Assembly (NCBI GenBank): GCA_012932295.1
Contig: JAAONU010000004.1
Coordinates: forward strand, 8,007,030 to 8,071,029
Source: Cyclina sinensis
Lineage: Eukaryota > Mollusca > Bivalvia > Venerida > Veneridae
Direction: 5' to 3'
Length of the DNA stretch: 64,000 bases
The notes beneath the pieces were generated by a model. It searched no databases. It was not told the DNA's origin and saw only the letters and a program-made list of their open reading frames with translations. The first letter of the stretch is position 1. Every line of letters begins with the position of its first letter. A program made the translations under genes and the position numbers. Positions 12,141-25,300 of this stretch are shown here, one piece after another.

Positions 12141-12896
12141 CTAGAACTGTGTCCATAGGACACGGATGCCCCCACTATGCATAAGTGCTCATAAACAAGA
12201 GCATGTATATCCTGTATGTAAGATTTTTTCTGTACATATACCTAAAATGATCTACAGGTAACCTTATGTACATGTTTAATTAAATTACAAATGTAAAATT
12301 TATATGTTCAATTATTTATATGGTATATAGTGAAAAAATCAACAAAGGGCCATAATTCTGTTAAATATGGTCACAGCAAAAATTCCTTCCTTAACTACCA
12401 TCTACACATTAAAGCTGTTCATCCCTGGAAGTTTAAGCAAAATCTGCCATCCGGTTTAAGAGGAGTTGTGTTCACAAAATTTCTATATGGTATATAGTGA
12501 AAAAATCAACAAAGGGCCATAATTCTGTTAAATTTGGTGGCAGCAAAAATTCCTTCCTTTACTTCCATCTACACATTAAGGTTGTTCATCCCTGGAAGTT
12601 TAGGCAAAATTTGCCATCCGGTTTAAGAGAAGTTGCGTTCACAAAATTTCTATATGGTATATAGTGAAAAAATCAACAAAGGGACATAATTCTGTTAAAT
12701 TTGGTCGCAGCAAAAATTCCTTCCTTTACTACCATCTACACATTAAGGTTGTTCATCCCTGGAAGTTTAAGCAAAATTTGCCATCCGGTTTAAGAGGAGT
12801 TGCGTTCACAAGATTTCGGGACGTATGGACAGACGTACGGACGAACGGCGTACCGACAAGTGCAACGCTATATGCACCCCACTTTGTGGGGGCATA
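12141..12896 (+). mobile_element. ATGCCCCC element with three 167-bp modules
   Basis: It begins CTAGAACTGTGTCCATAGGA and ATGCCCCCACTATGC, and ends CCCACTTTGTGGGGGCATA. Three tandem units start at TGGTATATAG (12321, 12488, 12655), spaced exactly 167 bp. GTACGGACGAACGG lies near the right end. An inverted relative is at 38489-39992. Confidence 0.7.
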
Positions 12897-13215
12897 AAAA
12901 CTATTGACCTTGCAATTTCAGCTGTCTCCTTGGACTTGATGTCTGCTGACACAAATGCAATAGGTGGGCTATATCATTGAATCTAGTATCATTTTAAAAT
13001 TTTACTGGACAACCTTTTTTTTTTATGTTCTGGGTGACAGTTAATAGTCTTCTGAAAGGCTTGTCAATTGCAATGACCTATGTTTTTTTTTCAGGGTTTG
13101 CCTATTTCTCAGTGATTTATCTGTTGTTATACTAACTACATACACTCCCTTTAAGTGTCATGTATAGTTTCTGCCAATATGATTTAACAATCAAAATATA
13201 TTTTACTATTTGCAG

Positions 13216-13336
13216 GCATGTGCACCAAGATATATATACTTTTCAACACGGCAAGACAAGCGAGAACCTGTGGGTACATGTTTTGTGTCTCGACCTTCAT
13301 CTACAGACTATGAAGAGTATTCACCCTGTCGGTCTC
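13216..13336 (+). CDS. Integrin alpha exon 1 of those found (end of blade 2)
   Basis: Acceptor TTTGCAG lies just before 13216 and donor GTAAGT starts at 13337. It encodes 40 residues plus one base, starting [12 protein letters not shown] and ending [18 protein letters not shown] and the EYSPCRS ending are hallmark integrin alpha residues that close propeller blade 2. It leaves one base (C) to be completed by either exon 2A or 2B. The preceding exon, expected to carry the QWFGATV-type segment, was not found. Confidence 0.93.
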
Positions 13337-16300
13337 GTAAGTTATGATTCTCTTTCTTCTGATCCAGTCTGTTTCAAGTTGAAGTATTTTATAAGTAGTT
13401 CAGGCTAAATTCTGTTTTGGAAATTCAATGCGGAGGAACTGTTGGGACTTTTGAGGACATTATAGAGTTACTTACATGTATCTCTGGTGTCATTATATGC
13501 ATATATATTTTGAAGGTTCAAAGCAGTTTATTAATGAAGTTTTAACATTTCATAAAGTTGTGAATAACAGTAGAGAAGATTATGTTTGTGTGTACCAGTA
13601 ATAGACAAATAATCCAGAGGAAATCATGCAAAAAACATATTATGATAAATAAAAGTCTGCGCCTGTTTTTTTGCTCCTGAACTACAGAATCTATGTGTAT
13701 TATGTAAATTGCCACTGAAGTCTTCCTATTGATTGAATGCAAAGTGTAATCAATATAAAGTATAATGAACATTTGATTTAAAGTCATGTATGAAATGAAG
13801 ATGCAGTTGCCAACAGATTTTCTTTATTCTATTAATTTACTTAAATTTTTCCAGATTCGATTGTAGTCTTGTAAAATTAACCAGATTGTGCTCTTAGCTA
13901 ATTGGCTTAATTGAGCTATAAATCAATCATATTTTCAGGTTAGTTAAACATGCGGGATGTCTAAGAATAGGCATCCCATAATTATGGTCTTTTATTCACT
14001 TTTTTCAGGAGCATTAATTTATTGTTTTGCTGATAGTTAAAAAAGTAACATCAGTTTCACTGCTGAAGCTGACATCTGGATTATGATGTATTTAAATGAT
14101 GGCCATTAACTTGATTGGGTTATTAATGTATTTATACAGCCATGTCATCTCATGCTGTTGAGTTAATATCATTAGTTTTTCTTCACAGCTTTTTTTTCCT
14201 ATTAATAGACACAGTCTTGTATATTGTTAGCTCACCTAAGCATAAAATGGTTTTGGGGAGCTGTTACAGTGTTGCGATCGGTTGGTTGTCTGTTGTAAGA
14301 TTGATTGTACACCAGCAGCCATATTTCTGTATCAGTTTCAAATCTTTTTTATTTTAAATTGATTGGGAAACAGGGTTAGGCAGCTTATAATAATTCCACT
14401 AATGACTGCTCTCTTGGTTCAATCCAGTAGCTGCACAGTGGAAAGTAATTTTTTGAATACATTTTTTGTATTACGATCAACTGTTAGTTAGAGGTTTTAG
14501 TTTACCTCGATTGTGGACATGATTGGTCTGTCATAGCCAGATTTATGGGTCACTGTTAAAATTGTTTTGTATGCTATTATGACTTTTAGACATTAAAACA
14601 ATAATTCCAAGTATATGTTGTAAACCCTACTCTTTTCACTCAGGTGAGCGATATAGTGCAATCACGGCCCTCTTGTAATTTTTTTTGTACAGCTTATGTT
14701 TAATTTAATTATCTCTCAATATGTAAAATTGTTTTTACTTTTGGCACTAACTTGCTGTAATTCCTTTGTCACAATAATTGTGAAAGCTTATTCACTAATG
14801 TGTGAAAACTGCTGCAAATAATCCTTTCTTGTGAGTTTTGGTACTAATTGTGTGTGTCAGCACTGCCTAATTGTGAAAGTGAATCAAAAAAACAAGTTCT
14901 ATGTAACAAGTGGACCCAGTTTCACTTTTGCACTTGGCATTGCAAGAAATTATGATGGCTCCACTTTTCATTATTTATCATTTCTTTTGAAAAATGAAAA
15001 ACAACAACAACAGAGAAACATCAGCATAATATGCTTTATTGTGTAGTCGTTTCAGAAAATGTCACATGTGGGTTGTTTCTTTTTTGTGCATGCTGTTGTC
15101 TAGGTGTGGATGGGTTGCCATTGGTTACAGATCAGTTTCACCAGCAGGGATCATGCCAGCTGGGATATTCTGCTGTTTTAACAGGAGTAAGTGTGACACT
15201 GGACCACATAACTGTCCTCTCACGATAGTATTTGCCCATGCAGTTACACATATGAAACGGTCACGTTTATGTCGTTCATCTTAACAGAGTTGCTAGAAAC
15301 TGACTCACTGTATTTTGACATACAAAACAGAAGTTTTAATGTTCATGACTTTGATTTGAGCCAAATTTTTTCTATTTTGTTTTGGAAATTTTTTCTAAAT
15401 TTAAGCTAAATTTTTCACACAGTTTTCTTCAAGTTTCCATTGTAGATTATGTGGCTAACTTGAAGTGCCTTTTCTGCAGTATACTAGCAGTTTAAAGGTG
15501 CACAAAACCTACATCATCTGCAAAATTAATGGACCATCATAAAGCTACCCAGTCTAGAGTCGTGTAATATATTAAACTATAGAAATCTTATACCAGGCTA
15601 GCATCTCTGCGTTTGTGTTGTCACATCCTGTCTTCCATGTTTTTTTGCACCTATATGCACAAGAAAGACGTACTTTACACAGTTTATATGCCTTGACTAG
15701 AAAACACAGAGTTCTTGTATTTATTCATGTTTTTTTACACACACATATATATATTCCTTAGTTAAACATGATATATATACTGTAACTGTTCAAGCTAGGA
15801 ATAGTATGGATATACATGTAGAACTTGTTACAGGTTATTCAGAATGTGTCACTCTCTTTGATTGTCTTTGTACATAATTACGTTTCTAACTGTGATATTT
15901 TTAACTCTCACATGATTTTTTGTTTTTATAATTCTGTCTCTCAGAATGAGGTAAATCCAGTTTCATATACCATGCATGCTGAATATTTGTATATTTCTAA
16001 CAGAAATTTAGAACTAGTGGAACCCAGCTTACGCTTTTTACAGAGACACTGGTCATAGTGAAATCAAAGTGCAGATGGTCCAGAAGAATCAAAGCACTAT
16101 GAGCACAATAGGAGTCAGCAGATGTACTTAAAGTTTGCTGTCCACTGAACTGTTTTTTCTGTTGAATATTTCAGGATTTTTTAAATCTTAGCAGAGTCCT
16201 TTACTTTTGAATGAAAATGTGACGTTTTGAAATCTGAAGATTTTCAGTTCATCTTGGAAGAAGTGATATGTAATTTTGAAATACAAAATATTTCTTTAGA

Positions 16301-19300
16301 CCAATTGTTCATGTTGAAAAGAGGAGAAAAGGCTTTCTTTTTGGGTTATATAATTCTTTTCTGTTCAATCCTATTCTTTCTTTTATTTTCGATCTTGTCT
16401 AAAATACCATTGTTTGATTTTGGCACAAATGAGCACACTAGGATAAGAAAAAACAACTTTATTGTTGAAAATATCTAGATTAGATCTTAATAGAGAAACC
16501 CATTTTGGTCAAAGCTAATTCTCAGTGTAAAACTTAACATATCAGTCTTAAAGTTATGAAATGAAATTAAAATGGCAGTGCCCTAGAGAAGGATAATCTG
16601 TACTTTGCTTATAGTGGTAGTCCCATCCCATGCATTCAGCATAATATCCTATAGATGCTAATTTTATGTCACCCTGCCACCTTTAGCACTAATACTGTAT
16701 GTTTGGGTAAGAATGAATGAGCACTGTAAAAATGCTAAGCATTTTTATTTTAAAAACATTAAGAACATGAAAAAAGAAATACATCTGTTATGTTTTCAAT
16801 TATTTTTTCTGTTTTCATGTAAAAAGAGATGGTGTGAGATATCAGAAGAACTAGCTTCTGAAAGCTGGCTCTAAAACAATTAGTACATGGATCACAGTGA
16901 AATTAATTTGTTTATAAAAAACTTCATTCTGTTTCAAGTGAATTAACTCACACAATACCTTTACCTCTGTAGCCTTTGTAGTTTTGTTGAAATTGTGATG
17001 TCCACTACTGTTACTGCCAAGAATTTTCAGCTGTCTGGCAGTTAGGTTAAAATGCACTAAATGTTAGTCACACTTACACACATATGCTTTTTCAGCTTCT
17101 CTCCCTTTATTACCTTAGCTTGAAGCTTACTGGCTTTCTACTAGGTATCACCTGCAACAGTTTTTGACAATAATTACTTTATTATCTTACAAATGCTTCA
17201 TCCTCTCATCTTTTATTATTTGTAGAAACTTCGTTTAGACATACTTCTTTGGTTACTTTGCTTATTTGCAGTGAATATTTTAGTTACATTCTTTTATGTT
17301 TTGTACAAATAGAGACAGTGATTTATTTATTTTCAGCATTTTGACCATAGATTTGTTGAAAAAAACATATGTACACTATCTATATTCCGAATGAATATCT
17401 GTATTTGCTTGTTAGGATTCCATATTTCAGATCATTTGGAGAGACAAGTCTTTTGGACAGATCTGTATTGTAAATGTATTTTTAGGAGTTGATATATTCT
17501 GCAACATGACTGTATGTTTTGAAATTTGAATAGGACTATTTTTCTGTTGTCATTATTAATAGTTATCATGTTACTGCATATTGTCCTTGAAGTGATATAA
17601 TTTTTGTGTTGTAAGGGATACTATGATATCATTAAAAATAGTTTTGGTGTATACCCCACATTCATTTATTTTAAATTTAAATCCTTTTGTTATCTGTAAA
17701 AGCTTTTTCCTAGCTTATCACTAAAAGGTGTATCAGTTGAAAAATTGCCAGAGTAATTTGAGAATATTAAGTTTGGATTTCTTTTTTACTTCAGTTTTAA
17801 TGCATTAAGACAAGGCAGTTTTACACTTTCTTAAAACCTAAAAGATAGATTTTGAAAAAAAATAGCTAGGAAAAAGTTATACCCTTAATACATTTATGTT
17901 GTTTTCCTCCTAGACCAGAAACTGTTTTTAGTTTGTTTGATTTTTTTTTATTATTTTCCCTTCTTCATTAATCAACAGACATTTAAAAAAAATGCACTTG
18001 TTTAATTATCAAGTGTGCAGTGAAGGGTCTCAAAGAAATCTGTTGAAATACATTTTTTTGTTTTCTGTTCCTTTCCAAACAAATCAAATTTTAAACATCA
18101 GTATTATCTTGGAAGATGCTTCCATATTCGATTATTTGTTTATTTGTAGTTGATTAGTTTTTCTCAAGGTCTGTTTGATTTTCTCCTTTGAAAATTGGAA
18201 TTAAACAACCAAAGATTATAGAAAAAAGAAGGTCTATACGTTACAATTACAGACGTATCTTTAATGCAGTACATTGTAGTTACATTAAAACTTGTGTACT
18301 ATTTGCTGTTAGCAATCAGTCTAGGAGACTCCTTACCAGTGTGAGCGGTACCAGAAACAACCAGAGAAAGTGCAAGAAATATAGTTAAACTACACAAGTT
18401 TTTATTACATTCTCATATGAATGTTCATGTGTTTGAACCAGCATTTGTATTGTGTGCATATGTGTATACATATTGTTTGCAGGAGGACTATGGGGGTACC
18501 ACAAGGAAGGCTCATGCCAGGCCGGCTACAGCGTAGCACTGGCAGAAGTGAGTGACACTCTCTCATGCCACTGCATGGGGAACATGTCTCGGCAAATAAA
18601 GATAACCAAAGAATCATTATGCAGCATAAATTTTACAAATGCAATCAGTTTTGGCAGTCACAGTTTAGGTGCTTAATGGCTTCTGCAGTTTATTAAAACA
18701 CATTTAAACTGAATGAAAAAACATCAACAAAGAAGTGTCGTTATATAATAGATTGTGAGCTTCCATGTTTGATTCTTTGTTTGAAGAGATATGTTTGGTG
18801 TAGAGGATGTTGGATAAGCTGATTTTTAATAAGAAGCGTTGAAAGTCTGTTGAAAATGAAGTCATTTATAGTTCAGAATTGTGACTTTTACAAGTAGCAG
18901 TTTTATGAATTTACATTGTACGGGGAAACTGTTCTTTGGTCTTGAGGATTAACCTTCTATATCTGTTAGGTTTTAGTCACATAGCACAGAAACCTAAGGT
19001 ATTAAATTTTTGATGCAATTACAAGAAAACTGTACATTTGCCGAATGTTCTTGCACCTTCTTGAGAATCTTTCATCAGACTTGTCTGTTCCATTGTTCAC
19101 TTTGGCAAGGCACTAAGTACATGGACTTAGATAAGATCCATTGTTCTTTTGTGTTGATTATGGCTACTTCTTTGGCAAACACAGTGCAGGCTTGAATGCG
19201 CAATAACCTACAGTAGTAATATAATCTTAAGATGTTGTTATTTCTTTTGTATAAAGAAGCATATAACAAGGAGATAAATACTAATGTATAATTATACCCC

Positions 19301-22300
19301 TACTACCTGCTGGTAAGTGGGTGAGGGGTGGGAGGCAGAACTATACTGGAATCACTTTATCCCTCAGTCTGTCAGGCAGGTGGTCAGTCAGAATGTCTGT
19401 CCTTAAACTTCACTGGGCTCTAACTTCACTATTGATTGTAGGTTTTTCAAATAGATTAGCAAATTTTTGCCTTGATGAGCAAGAACCATACTGCTGTTCA
19501 AAAGGTTAAGGTCATACTGAGAGGAAGGTCTTATATTGAGCCCTGCTGTGTTTGTCTGGGCTCTTACTGCTCCATGGATCAAGGTACACTCAAATATTTG
19601 CCTTTATAAGGACGTTTGTCACATGCAGGAACCAGATTGCTACCTGAAAGGTCAAGGTTATTCTTACATGGCATAGATGGAAAATTGGGTGCTGCTTTGT
19701 TTGCCCAGGTTCAAACTTCATGATAGATTATGGAATACTCAAATAACAGCATGAATGTTAACCAAATAGAGACCATGTATCATGTACAACTACAGGTGTC
19801 TATATCAAAGATCAAGGTCACACTTGAGGTTGTCAATATTTTTGTGTCTGGGCTAATAGTTTGTGATGCATGAAGGGGTTTGGAATAAATTGGTACAGAT
19901 GTTAACCTCATCCAATAAGTTATAAATGTCATATCAATTTGTACAATTCAGCCTTTGATTACCAAACTCCCAACAGATTTACAGTAACATCAGCATTAAT
20001 ATTTCTCATTTTTACAGACATTTTTGTGATTCATCATTTAGTCCTTACTTGAGATCTTCCCCTTCTGCCTCTGACAAGTGGGTATTGTAGGGGTATCAAT
20101 CACATTCAGTGATAGCTGTAGGTTATTACTGCATTGATGATCGTACAAAATACAATATTTTAAAGAGGCTGTACTCCAGATTTGATATAAAAATATTTTT
20201 TACATAAATTAAATATCTAGATGCCGAGAGATTATAACAACATGATATTTTATTTCAAAACTGATTTTAAAAGTCAAAATAGAACAAAAAAAATATTCGC
20301 TTATTCGCTTCAGCCTGATTTGAACTCCGGACCCTCATGTTAACAAAATTTAACCAACGCTTTTACTGTCACCACTATCGCTGCATGTGTAATTATAGTT
20401 ATTTACTTTAAATCTTATACAAAATAGTTATACCGTCGCGTTATGGTATAGCAATATGATAGGAAAAAAATCAATCTATAATGTGATTATCTCACTTATT
20501 TTTTGTCAGTTAGTTAGTTTTTAAACATTAGTCATGAATATTACAAGAAATTTATAATACAAGAAAACTTTCTTTTTTTGTCATCTGGAGACCAGCCCCT
20601 TTAAAGTGAGTTTGGGTTTCGGCTATGATTTTATTGTGATATATCTTGATGGCTTCTCTAAGCTTAATCACTGCTTGTTTTGCAAATGTCAGAAATGATT
20701 ATATCTGTACTTAGATCAGAGTTTCTAAACCTTTTTTTTTACACTCCTTTTTATTCGGCTTCGCATTGCTACATTTCTGAAAATGTCTTTTCTATATTTC
20801 AATTTAGATTGTTCTGCTCATCATTTTTAGGGGTATTTCTTGAAAAACTTACTAACTTGAAGAGTGCAGACTATGAGCAGACTGCATGTATAAGTAGGCT
20901 GATTGTGGTCTGCACTGTTTGAAAAGGCAGGAGCAATGCCATCAGCTGGGTGAAGGTTACCTAAAAGAAATCAAAGCTTTTTCTCTAACTATGAATAGTG
21001 GCACTTCTTTCAACAGACTTTCGTATTTGGAAATATGTTGTTATTGTTCTTCATACATGCAATGCTTAGCAGCTTGAGAACTGTGGTGTTTTTTGATGCA
21101 TTAATTTGGCAGATTTTCATTAGGTTATGGCATGTGTGTACTTTCAGCAAGATTGGTGCTAATGATTTACAAAATCGTTCATCCAGGAGTGATTTGCTGA
21201 GATATTATGCTGCTCCATTCATTCCTCCTCTGTGACTAAGTTGACCTCATTTTATTTGATTTTAGTATTTGCCTTAGTCAGTTTTATGGTGAGGTGGGTG
21301 CGGGATCGGGGATTTGGAAGTTGGACCCTTAACAGTGACATGCAGCTTGGCATCTTGGCTCAAAGTTATTAATACAAACCCAGAGTGGAATTGCAAAGAA
21401 GTCTGTACAACAGTTAGAGAGCCAATTGACAAATCACAGCCTTGCCAACAACTGGCCAGATTTTTTTTTGCTTTCATAACAGACGACTTTGCACTAATGT
21501 TGATTCTTTTACACATGTTATCATGATGTTAAAAAACAAAACCACACAAACAAAACTTACTGAAGATCTGCCATCTATCAAGGGTGCATAAGTACAAGAC
21601 AAAACCTGGTCTTTCAAGCATACTGGATTTTTTTTTATTTCTAGCTTTTGCTTGTGTCTAGAGGCTGGTTTTGCTTTTGCATTTTGGACATGGCTTTTTT
21701 CGTTCTGTATATATATAGACATAGTAACTGGTAAATGTATTGTTGCTTTATGCTTGCATTTGATTTTTTTATTTCTATATCCATTGATCATCACATTTTC
21801 AGCCAAGTTTATCTTTTTTGATCGAATATCGCTTACAGGTTTTGATTTAACGGTATTTTACTTAGTTAACTTCTTCAGCCCCTTAAGTAATCATATTTTA
21901 TCCAGTTATCTTTTATGATGGATATATATTATGTGGTAGTAAGTTTTTCAATGCTTTTGTCAAATTTAAAATATTACTTACGAACTTAAATACCATAAAG
22001 GTACCTGAAATACTGAACCACACTGAAGTTGTCATTGTCAGAGCTTGATAAATAAGAATTATAGTCTTTTGTGCCATGTGCAAAAAATATAACCACCCCC
22101 AAAAAAACCCCATCCCCTCTGGTGCCATGAATCATCAACAGTACACAAGCAGTGCTAAGTGAAGACTATGTTTTAACAAAAATACCTGTCTGTCTCCAGT
22201 ACTGTCCATTCCATTATTTTTGAAATGCTTGCATACAATACTGGTACATCCCTGACAATAAACTGGCAGTCCAGTGCTATTAAGCAAATATCTTTTTCAG

Positions 22301-25300
22301 CTGTTAATACAGTTTCCCCACTTCTTTTTGTCCACAGCAATAAAAGAACCTCTCGGTACAAAGTTGCATTATCAAAAATCTTAACATAGACCCCTTTGGT
22401 ATAAATATATGACAGTCTTTAGACTTCTGTGTAGTGCAGTCATTTTCTTCAAAACTCAGATGTACACTTAGTATGTTATCCCAGATTACACAGCCTGTAA
22501 TTTTTCTGCTTTGTCCTTACATAATCTGCTGGAAATACAGCGGCCTAACCTATCAATACACAGGTTAAAACACAGCTGTGTAATAATAAACATGGTAATA
22601 ATACGGCGGCCTAACCTATCAATACACAGGTGAAAACATAGCTGTGTTATAATAAACATGTTAATAATACAGCTGCCTAACCTACAATACACAGGTGAAA
22701 ACACAGCTGTGTAATAATAAACATGGTAGTAATACAGCTGCCTTACCTATCAATACACAGGTGAAAACACAGCTGTGTAATAATAAACATGGTAATAATA
22801 CAGCGGCATAACCTATCAATACACAGGTGAAAACACAGCTGTGTTATAATAAACATGTTAATAATACAGCTGCCTAACCTATCAATACACAGGTGAAAAC
22901 ACAGCTGTGTAAAATAAACATGGTAATATTACAGTTGCCTTATCTTTTAATACTCAAATGAAAAAAAAACATGCACCCACGCAGAAACCATATGTGACAG
23001 TAGTGACAGTATTTTGGATAATACAGATCCAAAGAAATTATAACATTTACCAGTGAATTCATTAAAAAAAAATATTGTCTGTGATTGTAATACAATCATT
23101 GGATCCCCTTTGAAATGTTTTTACCAGTGTTTTAGCAGTTTGTCAAAATTGTTTCTCATGAAATTAAAGTTTTAGGGCAGACTTTTCAAAGAAACTCTGT
23201 TATCCTGCAGTTGCTATGTGTAGACACCTGACTTAGTTGAAATATTCTTTATGCACTTACATGATTACTTCAGCTGCCATCCCACATAGCTTATACAAAT
23301 TTCCCGTTGTATACATAACCCTGGTACCGTCATGAATTTCTCAAGTGTAGAAATCGTATCTTCTTTATATAATTTCCTAAAATTTTATCATTTTGGTTTT
23401 AAAGAATATAGAGTATAAGTTTCATCAGTATTGTGATTGGCATTTCATCTGGTAATATGGTCTTTTGAACATGACTGAATTTAACATACTTTTTTTTAGC
23501 TCACCTGAGCAGATGCTCAGCATGAGCTATTGGGATCACTCTGTGTCCTTTATCTGTTGTCAGTCATCCATCATCAACATTTTACTTCAAATGACATCTC
23601 CTCCAAAACCACAAGGCATGCTTAACAACTTTTCCTGAGTCACAGGAGGGAGTTTGGGGATTTTCAAGAGGGAGATTTTGACTTTCAGGAGGGAGATTTT
23701 GTAGGGTAGGCAATACTGGGAGTGCAACGTTTAACTTGGTTCACCTGGTCTATTCTTTACTGTAAAAATGCTATTAACACCTTGCCATGCATTGACACAG
23801 TGAGTACACTGCAAAACAACAAGTATACTTTGATCATTTTTATTTTAGATCTCTTGAAACCAACATTTTCTAATTACAGAAAAGCAGAAAATGAAAATAA
23901 TTTGCCACCAACAGATACCCAAAAATGAGACTTACACAGTGTGCATAAAGCAGAACTGTCACCCCTATTTCTTTTAACAGTACACGGGTACTTTAAAGTC
24001 CAGCTTGTATTGAACATGCACATGTACTTCTTTTTCTTTGACTTTGGTGGGGTATTAGACCCACAGTCCACAGAATCCTCTAATTCCCGTTTCGACCTAT
24101 TCAATGTCAAAATGTGAAATGAAAATCTATAACTTATTACCCCACCATGCATAATTTCATACTGTCAGTTTGCACCTACCCATTAAAAATTTTAGCGACG
24201 TTAATTAACTGTTCATAACATTACACACTTAACCGAATATTCATCTTATCCCATCAACCTTCGCAAAATGAAAGAAGGTGTGAAAGACCATATAATTTGC
24301 TTTATTTAATAGATTAACAATCACCTGCACATTGTTTTGAAGTTACATGCTTAAGGTCAAGGGCGCTCTTGTGTCTCATGAGATAAGACATGATTGATTA
24401 AATTTACATTGCAATTCACTCTTGCATGTCAGATTAAGCCTCGATTATTGTTGCCGTAGGTCATACACGAAGTGTGGGTCATAAAAATGCCGAAAGTACA
24501 ATAAACAGCTAACTTTTTCACTTTCGTTTTTTGAAACCTGGCTGGGTCAAATGGGTTTTATGTTCGAAACCGGGAGCCTCCCAGCCAAACCAAAAGGGTT
24601 AGTAAGCATGCCACAAGGTCATTTTCAGCCAAATTTTGCAGAAATGTTCCTTTCACAGTCCTCTATTAAAATTGCTCAAATGGTTCAGCTCCATTGCACA
24701 AAGTGGTAGCCAGAGCTAAACAGATTTTTGTCAATATTTGGCTTCAGATGACATCTCCTCACAAACGACTAGGCCATTTTAAATCCAACTTGACCGAAAT
24801 TATATTGCCCTTTTCTGATATTGCTCAAACCATTCCACTCGATTGCACATAAAGGCTGAAAAAGATAAAAATAGAAAAAAAATCAAACAGCATCTCCTCT
24901 TAAACCATACAGGCATTTTCCATCAAATTTCAAAGAACATTAATGTTCCTTTGCAGCCATACCTAAAAACCAATTATTGTCAACAGTTTGCTTCAAATGA
25001 CATCTCCTCACAAGATGCTAGTCCAAAATTGCTTCTATTGCTTGGGTTTAATTTGTATGAATTATGAGATCTTTGAAAATCTTCAATTAGAAAATGTAAT
25101 ATTGCTTCTGACATTTGCTTAACAGCAGACCCACAGCCAAACTACTTAGGTGAGCGATTCAGGATCATCATGGCCCTCTTGTTTTTTTATAAATGGCCTT
25201 TTACTGGTGATGAAAAAGCCAACTAGAGATGGGTGTGTCTATGTCTCATGAAACCAGTGTTATTAATGTGCCAGAGTTCTTTTTTTTCTAACCAGTATTT

